Counted from the stretch's first letter, positions 47,280-60,589 are shown. The stretch: 64,000 nucleotides of DNA from Kryptolebias marmoratus (GCF_001649575.2 NC_051440.1:19255567-19319566), one strand, 5' to 3'. A program made the numbers and translations. The notes: generated by a model not told the origin, from the letters alone.

Positions 47280-47655
47280 TTGACGTCTGCAGCTTTCCTT
47301 TGCAGTTTACCAGCTGTTTCCGTGGAACCTTCACTGTAACTATAATTGTCATGCCAGTTGAGTGCGCTGAGCACACGGCTTCATTACCGCTGGCTCTTCC
47401 TGTGTTAATAAGTTACCTTTCTCTTTTGGAAGCTTCTGGCCTTGTTCTGGTCCAGCATAGATTGTCCCGGTAATCACTATGAGAGATCCGGGAGCTGTTC
47501 TTTGATGGGCCTACCAGAGCAGCACTCAATGCTGTCATTTCTTATTTGGTAAAAAGAAGATGCTCATGCAACAGACAAGACTAGATTTGATTGGAATAAC
47601 ACTGGTGTGCACCGAGCTTGCAGATATGTCTATCTTGACAGTGACAGAGAAAAAT
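47280..47655. promoter_or_regulatory. candidate conserved non-coding element
   Basis: A distinctly complex, G+C-richer island of about 370 bp with CpG words (GTGCGCTGAGCACACGGC near 47361-47378, GAGATCCGGGAGCTG near 47483-47497). Neither strand has an open frame worth noting, which favours non-coding conservation. GTGCGCTGAGCAC also forms an imperfect inverted repeat. Confidence 0.33.
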
Positions 47656-48300
47656 GTTTGTTTTCTATTTTAGTTCTCAGCAAACACATGGAAAGAAATG
47701 AGCCTCTACTGACTTTTAGTCAGGTTTCTTGAAGAGCCTTCCCTTCTTCACTCAAACTTAAAGTAATGCTGCCAAAGTATTACCAGGTTCTAAAGATGGT
47801 CAGCAGCTGAACCCTAACTGCATTCTGACTTCCTCAAAAATATGTCAGAAAGAATAAATATCTTTACTACTGTAAAAAAAAAAAAACTTATTAGTGCTTT
47901 GTAAAATTCGTATCTTTATAAATTCAGGTGGTACGATTGATCAGTATGTCTTTGTATTTGAATGCAATCAGATTCTGTGAAATCTGCTCAAGCCTGACAA
48001 AACTGGGTCTGTTTATGAACAATTTTAGCACAGTTTTTAGAAACAAATCACTTTTTTTAAACTAACCACAGGAAATTAATCGCAGAGAGTCTGTGATACA
48101 CCTCTTCAAAGGGTAACTACTCCATGACTTTGATAGATTAGACTCATTGGAACGATGTCACGTGTTTTTTCTTTTTTTCTTCTTCTTTTTTTCTCATACA
48201 CACTGCAAGTGGAACAGATGGTATCTGGGAGTAACATGCTCTCATTAGGAGGTCCAGTATTTGCATATATGAAAGGGAAAAATGAAAGAAACAGGGAGGG
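47656..48300. other. non-coding DNA
   Basis: GTCACGTG (an E-box of the USF/TFE type) lies at about 48157-48164, next to a T-rich tract. Nothing else recognised. Confidence 0.42.
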
Positions 48301-48314
48301 GGTGGGGGGGGGGG
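48301..48314. repeat. G-run
   Basis: GGT followed by 11 G, within a G-rich stretch that begins at about 48295; it could form a G-quadruplex with the neighbouring GGGAGGGGG. Confidence 0.85.
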
Positions 48315-48589
48315 ATCCTCAGAGTTTTGGCACCTATCAACTCTCTGACCTTCTGTCCAGACTGCTATGTGACAGACAGGAATAAAAGGATGTAATAGGG
48401 AAAGAAAAGACAGTCTCTCTTAATATCAGAGAGTGCCACATCAGAGTCAGTCTATCTGTAAACACTAATGTGTTTTACTCACCTTTCACATACATACATA
48501 TATTTTGGAAGGAAAGAGTCCATTTGTTGCATTGCTACTCATATTTTATTTTTAAAATATTATTTTAATGGCCTATTATAGGCTATTCT

Positions 48590-48646
48590 TCTTCTTAATA
48601 TTATTATTAGCATTAGTATTATTATTAGCATTAGTATTAATAGTAT
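48590..48646. repeat. tandem repeat with ATTAGCATTAGT units
   Basis: TTATTATTAGCATTAGTATT is present twice in succession, giving a short compound ATT-based minisatellite. Confidence 0.85.
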
Positions 48647-48845
48647 CAATTTCATAACAGCCTAAATAAGCAAAAACAAACTAACAAACCAAAAAACTGT
48701 CTTTATTTTTTTATTTGAGAGGTTGTTGTTTATTTGTTGGTCTTTAAAATTCTAATCCAACACAAGGAATTTATTTTCCTTCTTTAAATTTAAATAATGT
48801 TTGGAAGTTTGCAACTACAACTTTGCTTCTAGCTTCAAGGTTTTT
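48647..48845. other. A+T-rich non-coding DNA
   Basis: Nothing recognised. Confidence 0.5.
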
Positions 48846-49075
48846 CCATATGTGTTTGAATGTGCTGTTTAACTTTTCCAGGGGAACATAGTGACCTTTT
48901 GTCTACCTATTTCTACCTGGCAGCTACATGGCCTGACATCCACCTTGACTGATGTGTCAAAATGAGAAGACGCTTGTCTGCTCCAATTACTATCTGCTTC
49001 ACATTCCCTGTATCCCTTGGAGCAAGTTAAGTTGGCTTCCTGAATAACAAATGCCAACAAATGCACAAAGTTTGC
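48846..49075. promoter_or_regulatory. candidate conserved non-coding element
   Basis: Dense block with TACCTGGCAGCTACATGGCC near 48914-48933, TTGACTGATGTGTCA near 48946-48960 (TALE-type TGTCA and a PBX-like word) and CTCCAATTACTATC near 48980-48993. The minus frame 48869-49066 lacks recognised features. Motifs seen; function inferred. Confidence 0.33.
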
Positions 49076-52000
49076 TGAAGCTTTAAGTAGTTATTAAAGC
49101 AAGTCCTTTTCAGTGGTGAGAATTCAAACATTTTTGAAACGTCATAGGTTTTTGATAACAGTTTATTTCTCTGAAGATTTCTGAACAGAGCTGATTATGT
49201 TTCGGTTTTAGCAGGTCAAATAAAACAACAGGATGGATGACAAGATAACAAATATTTTCAATTTCAAGTAAAAGAGCAACTTGCTCATTGTTGACACCTA
49301 AATATTCAATTAAAATAAATAAAATTGTGAATTTTTCTTTGAATTCACAATGCCCATGCAGACTTAGTCAAAATCACAGTACAAATGTTGCAATTATTAT
49401 GTGGCAATATAAGATTTGTTAGATAAAATGCTACATAATTATCCTCTTTGTATCACAATGCCTTTGCTAGTCCTCACTGACTGATGATAGTCTTTCATAT
49501 CCTACTTTATAAAGAAGACCTTTTTAGAAATTGTACTGTAAAAAGATAAAGTGTTCTAATTCAACCCATGTAAGTTGCACATGAAATCCAAACCAACTGA
49601 TCTCTGCACTTGTGTCTTCTCCACAACTAACAGCTCTTTGGAAACGTGATGTAAGTTTTATGCCCTGGGAACTCCTAGAGGGAAGCGCTCTTGTCAAGCC
49701 CTTGTAGCTGACTTTGACTCATTTTTTTTTTCTTTACACAACAGCCAAGGCACAACAACAACAAACCTCAGGCTATCTGAGGTCAGATGGTTGGAGACGT
49801 TGGTCCTAGCAGATCAGGGTCTAGTGAGGTAAATATAGACTTCACAACTTTAACTGCCATATTTGTCACATGTCTAGCAATTTTTGAGATTAAAGCAATT
49901 GAACAAAAGTGACAAGGATGCAAATATATATATATAGTCCAACTATGAAGTAAGATGCATGGATATGGCAATATAATTTGGAGTTGTTTCCTCTGTAGAT
50001 TGGAGCTTTAACTTATAAAATGGTAGATTTAAGAAAGGTCTTCAATAAACCAAACTTTTTAAAATAAAGTAGAAAAATCAGTTTTTAGATTTGTTTTATG
50101 GGAACAAAATGTATAAAGATCTATCTTTGTGAGTACATATAGGTCTATATTCATAACCCTTTTACCTCTGGCTTTAAAAAAATATACAGTATCTAGGGCA
50201 CTCCTGAAGGAAGCCGTACACCAGTGATTTAGTTTATTTTAAGCAACTGCTGGACAACAATTTAAAATTTTAAATCTGTGTAGTGATCAATTTTGCATCA
50301 AAAATGGGAGCATGGAACCCACAAGGAACGTAAATTGCTTATGTCTGAATTCTCTAAATATCACAGTGAACGTTCCCATGATCTAAGCCTTTGCAGGCTG
50401 CTTTGATGACCTTTTCTTTTTAATTTAAATTTTGTAAAGTATGTAGCAGTAGCCAACACTTTTGCAATTTTTATTTATTTATTTTTAAATAAGGCACAGA
50501 GATAAAAAAGAGATCTTTCAAAAAGAAAAAAGGATGATTACATGCTGTAATATATAGTGCTTTTTAAACCTGCCTGGGTTTTTCAGAGCATTCATCCATT
50601 TATTCCATTCATCCATTTACAAAACAAACAAACAAACAAAAAACTCTCAGAACCAAGCAAACTCAGAATGTGATAATATAACCTCCCTTTTTATTAAATC
50701 TCTTTGCTTCATTGATTTTACACCTCAGAAAAGAATCCTGCACGTTTCAGATTACACAGTGTTTTTAAAGGCTTAAGTGTATGTGGCTACAGGTCATAAC
50801 ACACCTTTTATTCTAGCAGAAAACTGACTATTGCTCAAAGCTGAAAATGCATTAAGAAAGTCAGAAATGAAACAGAGTATTTATTTTTTTCACATTTATA
50901 AAAAAAAAATTAAAAAGGGTAAGGGACCTATATCTTAAAAATGCATTTCTAAGTGATACAGTACTGGCTGTAGCATTTTTTTTCTTCTTTTTTAAACAAA
51001 TGTTTTAAATAAATATAATTAAATTCTACATACAGGTCATCATTCAGATGGCTTTGATCTATATTGCAGTAGTTTTGTTACTTTGCATTCATGATTCATA
51101 ATTTATTTATTTTTCTCTCTTCTTAAGACAACATGAATTTTCTAAAATAATTACTTTCGATAAAATAATTTAACAGCATGGCCACACTTTCTTAACGATA
51201 AGGGTACTGGACCGTTCCACAGTTGCCTTCTTGCATAAAATCACTGAAAAAAAGCTAATTTACACTTTGACTTGATCTAAAATGTTAAGCCTGGCATTGC
51301 TGAGTCTGTGCAAGTATTACTCCTTTTTTAAAAATATAAGAAGAGGTAACATAAGCGGTAGCAGGCACTTTTGCTGACCACAATCTTTGATGTAATAATT
51401 TATTTACTGTCATGTCCAAACATGGTTGGTTCACTTCTTGTATTTTGACAGCTACCATATTTGAAGTGTGGCAATTTTAATTTAGGTACACACAGCCTAG
51501 AAGTGCAAGAAAGTTGTCCAATTTTGCTGTCTGAACACATGTATCTGGATGATGTCTGCATCATGAACAAATGTGTTAGAGTTGCAATTTTTGTTAGTCA
51601 AGCATTTACAGCATGAAACCACATAACAATCTATATAACAATGCAATTTGCAAATCAGATTTAACAAAATCTAAATCAATCAATCAGTAAATAAATAAAA
51701 ATGCTTTTTAGTGCAATCCAGATGATTTGCCTTGGCGTCTACTACTCTGCACAGCCATTTTTGCAAGTTCTAAGTCATACATTTAGAGGGTTTACTTACA
51801 ACAGCAAAGACACGTTTTAAACACCAGTATGTTCAGTACCTTTGCAGCATTCTTTTGGTTTTTGTAGAACAACGTTGCTTTTTGTAAAGTCATGAGATGC
51901 TGATTAGGGCAGAAACTTTTCCAACATTTCTACAAACCACCAGACAGTTTTCTTCATTCTCTATATTTTACATAAAACACATATTGGAGAACAAAATAGG

Positions 52001-53075
52001 CTACTTGGCAGACAGGTAAGTATGTGGCTCCTATAAATCTGTTCCAGAAATACTGCAACTAGAATGTTTGTGGATAATGACTCCCTGAGTGAGCAGCTGT
52101 AGAGTATGGCTTTTGTATCTTCTGTATGCCTTCTGAGCCCTTTACCATTACAACTTTATGACCATAGTTATTCATTTAAAAGCATTGCTTTTCTACCTCT
52201 CTGGGGTTTTTGTTATTGGTTAAAAACTTGACTGACAAGCTACTGCATGTTTCTATTTTATGGTTATTTATTTACAGTTTTATTTTGGCATGCCATCACA
52301 GCGCAGTGGCATTCAAAAAGTGGAAACCCAATGTCAACATTTTTAGTGCAAATGTTTGCATAAAAAATATTCATATTTCTATTTTTTGCATAGCAGGAAA
52401 ATTATGTTTATACTGCATTTGTTTTTTATTTTATTTTATTTATTTTTTTGATTTGGTTCTTCAACAACATTACCTTCTCCTAAAAGATGCCTTAAATTAG
52501 TTCATTTGAATGGCATCCAAGACTCCATAGCTTCAATATCTCTCTCACACATTAAATACTGAGGTTGCAAAAGATTGCCCTGATCAAAATTTGGACAACT
52601 GATCTGCTGTTCAGGGCACTGCAGCATAGAGTCTGTATTTAATATATGATTTGAATTTGATTTGAATTTAAAGATCTCTGTTTCTATTATTGGATCACTT
52701 TTGATTTGTATCAAGACTATAAATCTGTCACACATAATAAGGATGTATGCCAACTATTCACTTCTTTCAAGACCTAAATTTATCTTAATCAATAAACAGC
52801 CTAGACAACTATGAATAAACGTCATCAGAGGCTGAATTAAAAACAGGAAAACCCTGCAGCATGACCTGCAGAACATTTCATCAATTTATACTGTGTAAAA
52901 TTACATCCTGATTTTACATTACTCTAGTATTTATTAGCAGCGCTACTATAGTATGATACGACCATGCACAATTGAATGTTTTATACTAGCAGTACTGCAG
53001 CTATAACTGCATTTTGTATATCCATTGCTGCAAATTTTAAAATAGTATGACAGAAAATAGAGCATAGCAAGGAAA
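49076..53075. other. A+T-rich non-coding DNA
   Basis: About 4 kb without a recognised gene or element. Short AT array near 49923-49936, AAAC array near 50622-50641. The frames 52210-52500 (Phe/Ile/Leu-rich) and 52502-52753 show no family features. Confidence 0.48.
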
Positions 53076-53078
53076 GCA

Positions 53079-53101
53079 CCCCCCCCCCACCACCACCACC
53101 T
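53079..53101. repeat. C10 run and (CAC)n tract
   Basis: A run of 10 C followed by about four CAC units; the complementary strand is G-rich. Confidence 0.9.
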
Positions 53102-55555
53102 GTTACAATATTTTGTAATAAAAATCAAAACTACTTCATGAAATATCTTGATACTGCTACTTATAACATATCCAAAACTTGCATTCATTGTTTTTTATTA
53201 TAGTGAAATGATTTTTTTTTTATTAAATGTTGACAAAAACTCAAAATTATGTTATTACTGTACATATGGGACTCATATGTACAATATGATTCAGTTGTTT
53301 GGATGTTGTGTTTGTTTGTTGACATAAAACTAAAAAAAAAAAAAAATTGATCACACTAGAAAGACAATAATTTTAACAAACATATATTACATACACATAC
53401 ATATAATGACAGATTGTATTAGAGTAGCAGTTTGCAATTTTCCCAGAGGAGTGTACTGTATCCTATATCCATTCTGCCCACTAATCTAAGAGCTGAGATC
53501 AGTTTTACCAACAGTATTCCATTAAGCACATACAGTAACACAATACATTATTGACTGATTTAGAAACACAATTAACCTTGGTCTCTTAAAGATCAAAAAA
53601 AACTTAAATACATCCTAAATCTACCTGGCACAAATTCGACCCAGGCTTTCTCTTTGTGGAGAAATACTGTTATTGTAATCTCTTACAAATTACAGCTTTT
53701 ACAGGGTTGGCATGGTTATTGGGGTTTGATTTGTTCACCTGATAAACCTTAAATATCTATCCAGCCTGTTGGGTGGTGGACCAGGGCAGTCTGTTTCTTG
53801 CATGCTTTTATTTACTTCTACAAATTTAATCTGCTGTAATGAACCTCATCACAAATATGAAATAGATATATTATAGGACTGCACTTCAAAGCAACATGAA
53901 TAAGTAAGAGAAGTGTAGGCAAATACAGTTCAAACAAGATAAAAAAAAACTAATTCTCAGACAGCTTTTAGAAATTCAAATAGTTCTGCAAAAAGTCAAA
54001 ATAGAAAGCTAAAGCTACTAGTTTTTTGATTTACGCAACAAGCCTGTCATCTGGATGTATCTTGATAGCTTATTTTTTTATTTCATGTACAACCTGTTTT
54101 CCTAAAGCTTTATTTTATCCTTCTTCGTAGAGGAGCCACAAAATATAAGTGGACAGACACTTTATTTTATTGTTCTTATCAAAAAAGTTCAAGTTGATAC
54201 AAATTAAACTGACCAAAGGCTTTAAGACAGTAAAACAAAGAAACACAAATCAAAACAAAACAAAAACGTTTTTTTAACTTATTGTCAATATGAGCTCAAA
54301 AATATCACATCTTTGTTTTAAATATAAAAAAAAGAAAAATAACTCCACTGAAAGACAATAGACAGTGTTTTTCATGTATAACATATTGCATATAATCAAT
54401 GTAAGCCCTGGCAATAGAAGAACTAATACCATTTCTATGTCAGCTTTCTGGCTTCATACATCTTCTGTTTAGACCACACATTAGCCTTGGGGAAAAGCAC
54501 AGGGTTCGGTGTCTATATGTCAATAAAGTACTGATGGTGTTGAGATATATGTGATTGAAAAGTACTGTTATTAAGCTGTTTATTTTAAAAGACAGATTGC
54601 TTTTATTCATCAAAGAACTTCACCATTTTGTTCATGCTGTCTGCTTTCTTCCATTGCTTGCCTTCACGTTGTAACCCTGGAACAACATTATAATGTTATC
54701 TGCAATCAGGAGATTGCACACTCAAATGCTGTGATCTTTGCAGCTGAACCATTTTTCTAAGCAACCATCAACCTATGAGTTTTTAGATGAGAAAAATAGT
54801 CTACTTTTCATACCAGATGTGCAGCAACATGAAGGTCACCCACAATGCTGTTGGTTGGCCATATCTCAATCAGACAACATATTACTTTTCTTATGTGAAA
54901 ATCCTGGTCCCTGCAACCTGTAGTCCTGACCGTTTTAGGTGTTTCCCTGCAACACATCTAATTTAATTTAATGGCTCATTAACAAGTATCTGCTGGAGAT
55001 CATGCTAAACAGATGAGGTATTTGGTTCATTTGAATCAAGAGTGTTGGGGCAGAAACACACCAAAAACACAAAGGACAGTAGGTCTAAGGGACTGAGACT
55101 GGAAAACAAAATATGGGCAGTTTACAGACAAATCATCAAACCACTCTCTTTCAGCTACTCTCTTTTGCAGGTATTGCACAGCCTGAGGATTATGAGACCA
55201 CAACACTGACCACCAAACTACCACAGCCTCAAGCTCCTACAGTAAGTACAAAGTTTTAATTGACAACCTTAAAATGGTGTCTCAGGCCTACTGTAAAACT
55301 TCAAGCTAAAACATGTTTAGAACTGCTGCCACTCTAATTGGCTAAATTTACAAACAATTTGTGAACAATACTCTAAATCACATAGGCATATTGGGAGTAA
55401 AGGTGGATATGCATTTTGTCCAAGGAGTGCAGGGTTAGGAATGCAACATGTAATCTTTGAATATGAAGTTACCACCCTACCACTGACTCACAGCTCACCC
55501 TTGGCCTCACTGTAGTTTCCAAAAAGAATGCTTAATAGATTAAAAGCAGGTTCAC
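53102..55555. other. A+T-rich non-coding DNA
   Basis: Includes an A-run at about 53332-53346. Frames at 54738-54923 and 55036-55224 have no recognised features. Confidence 0.48.
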
Positions 55556-55557
55556 GC

Positions 55558-56035
55558 TGTTCAAAATCAAATCTTTTTTTATTGGTTCTTCAAAGCACTT
55601 ACTTCACTTTCCGGTAGCTTTTGAGTCAGATTGACCCAAAGTGACAAGGGCTTCTCTAACTCTCTTCGTCTCCCTCTCTTTTTATGGTCTCAGGAGGTTT
55701 AAAACTTTCTGTCACACCAGCCTTCAACCAGTACTGGAACCCCTTAGGTTGAAAGTGGGAAACAGGTCACCAGCTGATCAGCTAAGGGGTCAAAACTAAC
55801 CAAATTATTCATCTGAAGGAGATGAAGAAATTTCATGCTCACGCCAGGCTTGACGCACCCCTGTCTGTGTTATCTACAGCCATGTGAACAGCTCTGTGTT
55901 GAACTGACCCATGGAAAGCAGGTAGCCAGATAACACCGCCGGGCCGGTGCTCAGGGTTTGCTCATCAACATGTTTACAGACATCCTTAATCTGTCCCTTG
56001 CTCAGGCCTCTGTACTTGTGACAGCTTACCTTCAA
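55558..56035. promoter_or_regulatory. candidate conserved non-coding element
   Basis: About 480 bp of complex, partly G+C-rich sequence including CAGGTCACCAGCTGATCAGC near 55763-55782 (E-box CAGCTG beside a palindromic AGCTGATCAGCT) and ACACCGCCGGGCCGGTGC near 55933-55950, itself close to palindromic. No frame of note on either strand. Function inferred. Confidence 0.3.
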
Positions 56036-56220
56036 AGTATTTTTTTTATTTTATTAAATAGCCTTTTATTTAGAAAGTCACCAGTCAGATAGAACCGGAG
56101 CCCACACCCTTAAGATGTGATTAAATACTGCACAGTTCATCACTGGAACAGTCCTCCCATCACTGCAGTGAATTTCAAACACTAGGAAGATTCACTACAG
56201 ATCCCCCCCTTTCCCAACCA
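56036..56220. other. non-coding DNA
   Basis: Nothing recognised. Confidence 0.4.
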
Positions 56221-56242
56221 ACACACACACACACACACACAC
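56219..56242. repeat. (AC)n microsatellite
   Basis: About 11 AC units flanked by CCCCCC- and CCA-rich sequence. Confidence 0.92.
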
Positions 56243-57245
56243 CATAGTCTCCATACAGTCTTTATGCCATGGAAATGCTAAAAAGTGCTAGGAAAGACAG
56301 CTACAAAAAAAGAAGCCAACTGTACCCCAGCAACGATAAAGCATCTAAAACTCTATGAATTTCCATATAAATGTGCAACTGGAGTGCAGTCTCTGCATGA
56401 CATGTAATCATATCTTCTGCATGTAACTGGAGATGTTTATTACAGAGTCTTAATGTGGTTTACTTGAATTGCAGCATGTGCATATTATTTTGTAAATATC
56501 TTCATGCTTAATGACTATGTACAGTAAATGATGAGATAATAATCTGTAATACTTACAGTTTTTTCATACTCTCTGCGTTGCATGAAAAAACTGAAATGCC
56601 TAAAGAGAATATATTCTGGATGATGTACTGATCTGCCTAAAAATGATAAAATTGAATTTCTTAGCTGAATACAGACTGTATGAATCTGGTATATACCAAA
56701 CATAATTTAATTTAGTTCACCATATGCTTTTAAAAAAATAATTTGCAATTTGTTGAACTGTGTTCAGTGTTCAGAAGTGGAAAGAAAGACTCAGATGTTA
56801 AACAATGACACCGTTTGTTTTTGTCATTGCAGATAAGTTGATTTACTAAAACGAACTAGTTTACAGTAGCATCATTTAAGCACTGTAAGATGCCAGATAC
56901 TTAACACTATCAAAGAAGAAGCATTAGTTTAGTGCTGGTTGATGTTGTGTTGATCTTGATTTGACACATCACTAGAATCAGTAATGTGATATTCAGGTTT
57001 GTTATACATAAAAGCAGCTTGATTTTAGGGCCTGACATGTATTTGTTCCTACTGACCATAAACTTGTCTTTTATGAATACATAGTTTTCAGTTTGAATTT
57101 GAGAACATTTATGTCAGAAAATTGACTCAAAGTTTGAAATGATAGTGTATGTTTTGTGTTGTGCTGATGTTTTATTAGTTTCAAACATAAGATTGAAAAA
57201 AAAAACAGCAAAAGTAATCAATACAAGTAATAAAGGAAGATAGAG
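56243..57245. other. A+T-rich non-coding DNA
   Basis: Nothing recognised. The minus frame 56515-56703 has no features. Confidence 0.48.
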
Positions 57246-57425
57246 ACAAATACCAGGTTAATGCTCTCTGTGTCGGGCTGTGTTTGTTTCAGTGCACAGT
57301 GTACTTACTCTAGGTTATACACATTAATGACACTGTTTGTTAGAGAAAATGTTGCACATTGATTGATGCTGCTGGGGACTTAATGGTGCAGGTTCTCCCA
57401 CAAGAAAGCAAACTCTATTTTGTAT
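57246..57425. promoter_or_regulatory. candidate conserved element with PBX/HOX-like site
   Basis: TGATTGAT at 57360-57367 is the classic PBX-HOX bipartite site; ACATTAATGACAC near 57320-57332 adds a homeodomain core with a TGACA TALE word. The block is denser than its A+T-rich flanks. Regulatory role inferred. Confidence 0.28.
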
Positions 57426-58595
57426 TTTAGAAGATTAAATTTGTTGATCATATAGAACTGGAATAATTTAGGAATTTATATGGCTTTGGGAACAATGAAT
57501 TTTTGATTAATAATGTGTGTTTGATATATTGCACAGATAGTTGCCTTGTAAAGATAAATAATATTATGATGTTCTCTAATGGTAAAATATTATTTTTTTC
57601 TGATTTTATCTATATTTATATAATATCAACAACAAAAAATAATAATAACTTCAGTTATTAACTACTTTATTTTATAAATTATTAACACTGCATCTCTGAT
57701 GTTGTTTTTTTCCAAACAAAAACTTTTACCTCGATTCATCTGAACATACTGTCTAGTGCTGCTCCAGAAGGCAAATACTTTTAGGTTTGTCTGACTTGAA
57801 CGACATACATATTTTTTTTCCAACATACCTAGTGTGGGTGGAATGCTTCTCACGTCTGCCCCCATATCTAGATCTGTAAAAAAGGATGGAGAAAAATGCC
57901 AAGGAACAACAAAAAAGCCATACAATAAAAATTCTACGACATGCTGAAAGTGTCTATTTTTTTTTCTTTTAACATACTGTAAACCAACAAAATAGACTAA
58001 AATAATAAACCCTTAATCTCTATGACTATGGGAATTTTTCTTTTGTAATTTCACTATTGTGGATGCAAAATTATATCAGGTTATGACAGTTTGCAAAATC
58101 TTATATTTAAAAAGGGTATTACAACAACCTGCAAAAAAGGACATTTTATTTTGACTACAATATAATCATTTCTTAATATTTTGATTTCTGAACTCAGGAA
58201 TTGAGCAAGCACAGGTCATTACACCCTTCTTCAGCTGACTGGTTTTGGGTTTTGTGCAAGCTCAAATCAAGGGTGCTTCCTGGAGGCTTGTGAGTTGGTC
58301 CAAATATGCAAGGATCACGAGCCCCCATGTAGATATAAAAATCCTGTTTTTCATTTTACTTCCACCACAACTTCTCCAAACATTTTGTACTCTGTAGAAC
58401 TTGCGACCTGCTATAGCATATAATAAACCACCACAGAACACAATTCGCTTGTCTAAGTTCTAGAGTCCACCATTATTTCAAAAAAATCCATCACACTATA
58501 TTATACTTTTATTCTCGCTGAGTGATTTATTTATTAAATATAACTTCCAAGTGCACATTAGTTTATTACATTTTATTATAATGACATCTGTGGTG
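57426..58595. other. A+T-rich non-coding DNA
   Basis: Nothing recognised. A moderately complex patch lies near 58200-58340. Minus frame 57662-57925 has no recognised features. Confidence 0.48.
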
Positions 58596-58945
58596 CCTGT
58601 GCTACATACTTGAGGCCAACATTATTCTCTTCATTTAAACAGTCCTTAGAACTGCGGTGCAGCCTATACTATAGGATGAATGTCACAAAGGACCAATTGA
58701 TCTATCTTCTAATTATTACCTTAAGATGTTCTGTGCGCCGCATCATACCAGTATCCAATCAAATCCAATTAACACTGGTGGCCCCATCCAGAAAACTGCA
58801 TTATAGAGGGATTACACAGCTATCTGTGCTGGTCTGATTAATGGCCACAGTAATTAATGCTGAAGGGGTCTGTCCAAGTGCCTGAGTGTAGAGGAGCATA
58901 CAGCAGTGAGCCAGCTGCAGCGAACAGAGCTTCTACTCACACACA
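58596..58945. promoter_or_regulatory. candidate conserved non-coding element
   Basis: Dense block with TCTGATTAATGGCCACAG near 58834-58851 directly followed by TAATTAATGCTG, several closely spaced homeodomain cores, plus CAATCAAATCCAATTAACAC near 58755-58774. The 75-codon plus frame 58610-58837 has no recognised domain. Among the best enhancer-like candidates in the window by motif content. Confidence 0.35.
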
Positions 58946-59149
58946 CCAAACACCTGGATCCTCTCTTGCATGCATATGTTGCCAACAATAAGGCTTTATT
59001 AGAAGAGCCTCATACATATGAGTAAGAAATAAAGCTTTAGCAAAAACAAAGGTGTGATACAAAGTCCCACGTGGAAATGTTTAGTAAAAGTTGGACCATG
59101 ACACAAACTGCTGCAAAGAGAAACATGACACATCAGCAGAAAACAAACA
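58946..59149. other. non-coding DNA
   Basis: Nothing recognised. Confidence 0.4.
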
Positions 59150-59727
59150 ACAACAAGCTTTGTATGTGACTCCTAACATACAAAGCTCTCAACAACCAAG
59201 CTCCATCTTATATTAAAGATGTTATTGTTTCATATTTTCCTAATGGTGCACTTTGCTCTGAAACTGGAGGTTTACTTATGGTTCCTAGAGTTTCTAAAAG
59301 TAGAATGAGAGGCAGAGCTTTCAGTTCTCAGGCTCCTCTCTGGTGGAACCAACTTCCAGTTTCTGTCCGTGAAGCTGACGCCCTGTGTAATTTTAAGACT
59401 AGGCTTAAGACTTTCCTTTTTGATCAATTCTATAGTTAGGCTTGGCTTTGGTTTCCCGAGCTAACTTTCAGTTATGCTGCTATAGGCTTAGACTGCTGGA
59501 GGACAAATTGACCACATTTCCTCACTCTTCTATTGTCTTTACTTGATTTACTGTAATTATTTATTTGATTAACATGATTTTCTTTGTCTTTCTTTGAGTA
59601 GAAACTACATCTGGACCAGTCATTCTATATTTGTCTGCGTCTCTTTCCTGTCCTCTCAAACCCCAGCCGGACAAAGAAGATAGTTGCTTGTCTTGAGCCT
59701 GGTTCTAAAAAATAAAATTAAAAAATC
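59150..59727 (+). pseudogene. L2-like LINE copy 2: ORF C-terminus and partial 3' UTR
   Basis: From 59170 the plus strand is open for 89 codons up to TAG at 59437-59439. It reads LLTYKALNNQAPSYIKDVIV, then GALCSETGGLLMVPRVSKSR, GRAFSSQAPLWWNQLPVSVR and FKTRLKTFLFDQFYS. This is the conserved C-terminal tail of L2/CR1-group LINE ORF2 proteins (AFS..AP..WN.LP and F...LKT.LF). A TGA lies just upstream at 59167-59169 and similarity fades near 59150, so the copy is 5'-truncated. The 3' UTR (59440-59706) shares long blocks with copy 1 at 3.2-3.6 kb, but stops at GAGCCTGGTTCT and passes into an A-rich tail, without the usual terminal ATATAAATAAA end. Confidence 0.85.
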
Positions 59728-60215
59728 TATATTAAATTTGATGAATGATGGGATGTGTTAGAGTTGGACCCAGATAATCTGCTCTTTTGTGTATTTGCAA
59801 AATGAATAATCAGATTTTACTTGTATTTTATTTTTTAACATTCTTTGCCTTTGTATTGTTATATAGTGGCAGTGATTGTTGCACTTGTCTCATGAATACG
59901 AAAGGAGATTTTAGGCTACCAAAAATATAGCCAGGAATATGGTAGCTTTTCCTGCTGTAGCCTTGGATACAGGATGTAGCTGTCACAATGTCAGAGGAAA
60001 GCTCTCTCATTACTTTTACCAATGAGAAGGAGGAAGACGAGGAGACAAGCAGCAGCCAAGAGGATGAGAATTCATATTATCCTTAGAAGACAGGTCACTG
60101 CCAAGATAAGCTGTTCTCCCATTCTATCCTTTTTTGTTAAAATATGCCTGAAATTCTCCAGTTGGATGAGTTGTGTCATCACATAAAGCTGGGTTCAATT
60201 TGAACTTATTTTAAC
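59728..60215. other. A+T-rich non-coding DNA
   Basis: Nothing recognised. Confidence 0.48.
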
Positions 60216-60425
60216 TTCCAAAAAGTGCACATGAAATGATCTGTACTCAACTAGGTATAGAACAGGTTTGTTCTTGTGTTGCATAACACATGGTTTAAAT
60301 GTGAAGTTCAGAGGCCACCATGTAAACATCAAGGTAAAATGTGCAAAGAAATGCCATTTGCATACCTGACATCCACTCAAAGCTGTGCTAATCTTTTTTA
60401 AAGCCATTTTGTGACCTGTTTAAAT
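60216..60425. promoter_or_regulatory. candidate conserved element with POU octamer
   Basis: ATTTGCAT at 60356-60363 is a perfect reverse-orientation octamer for POU factors, inside AAATGCCATTTGCATACCTG. The block is more complex than its surroundings. The minus frame 60195-60407 has no recognised features. Confidence 0.28.
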
Positions 60426-60589
60426 ATTTCCTTTTCTATTCTAACTTGAGACCTAAAGACAAGAAATGGAAGTACTATACATTTGAAAGAGTAGTGGTTT
60501 AAAATCAAGTGTTTTTGTAGTCATTTGCTATGTAAACCTTTTTTTTCATACCCAAATATTTAGCTTTTTACTTTGTTTAGGGTACATCT

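Noticed and set aside
52210..52500. 96-codon hydrophobic frame resembling a membrane protein
   Set aside because: Composition is what A+T-rich DNA gives in this frame; no start context, motif or splice signal.
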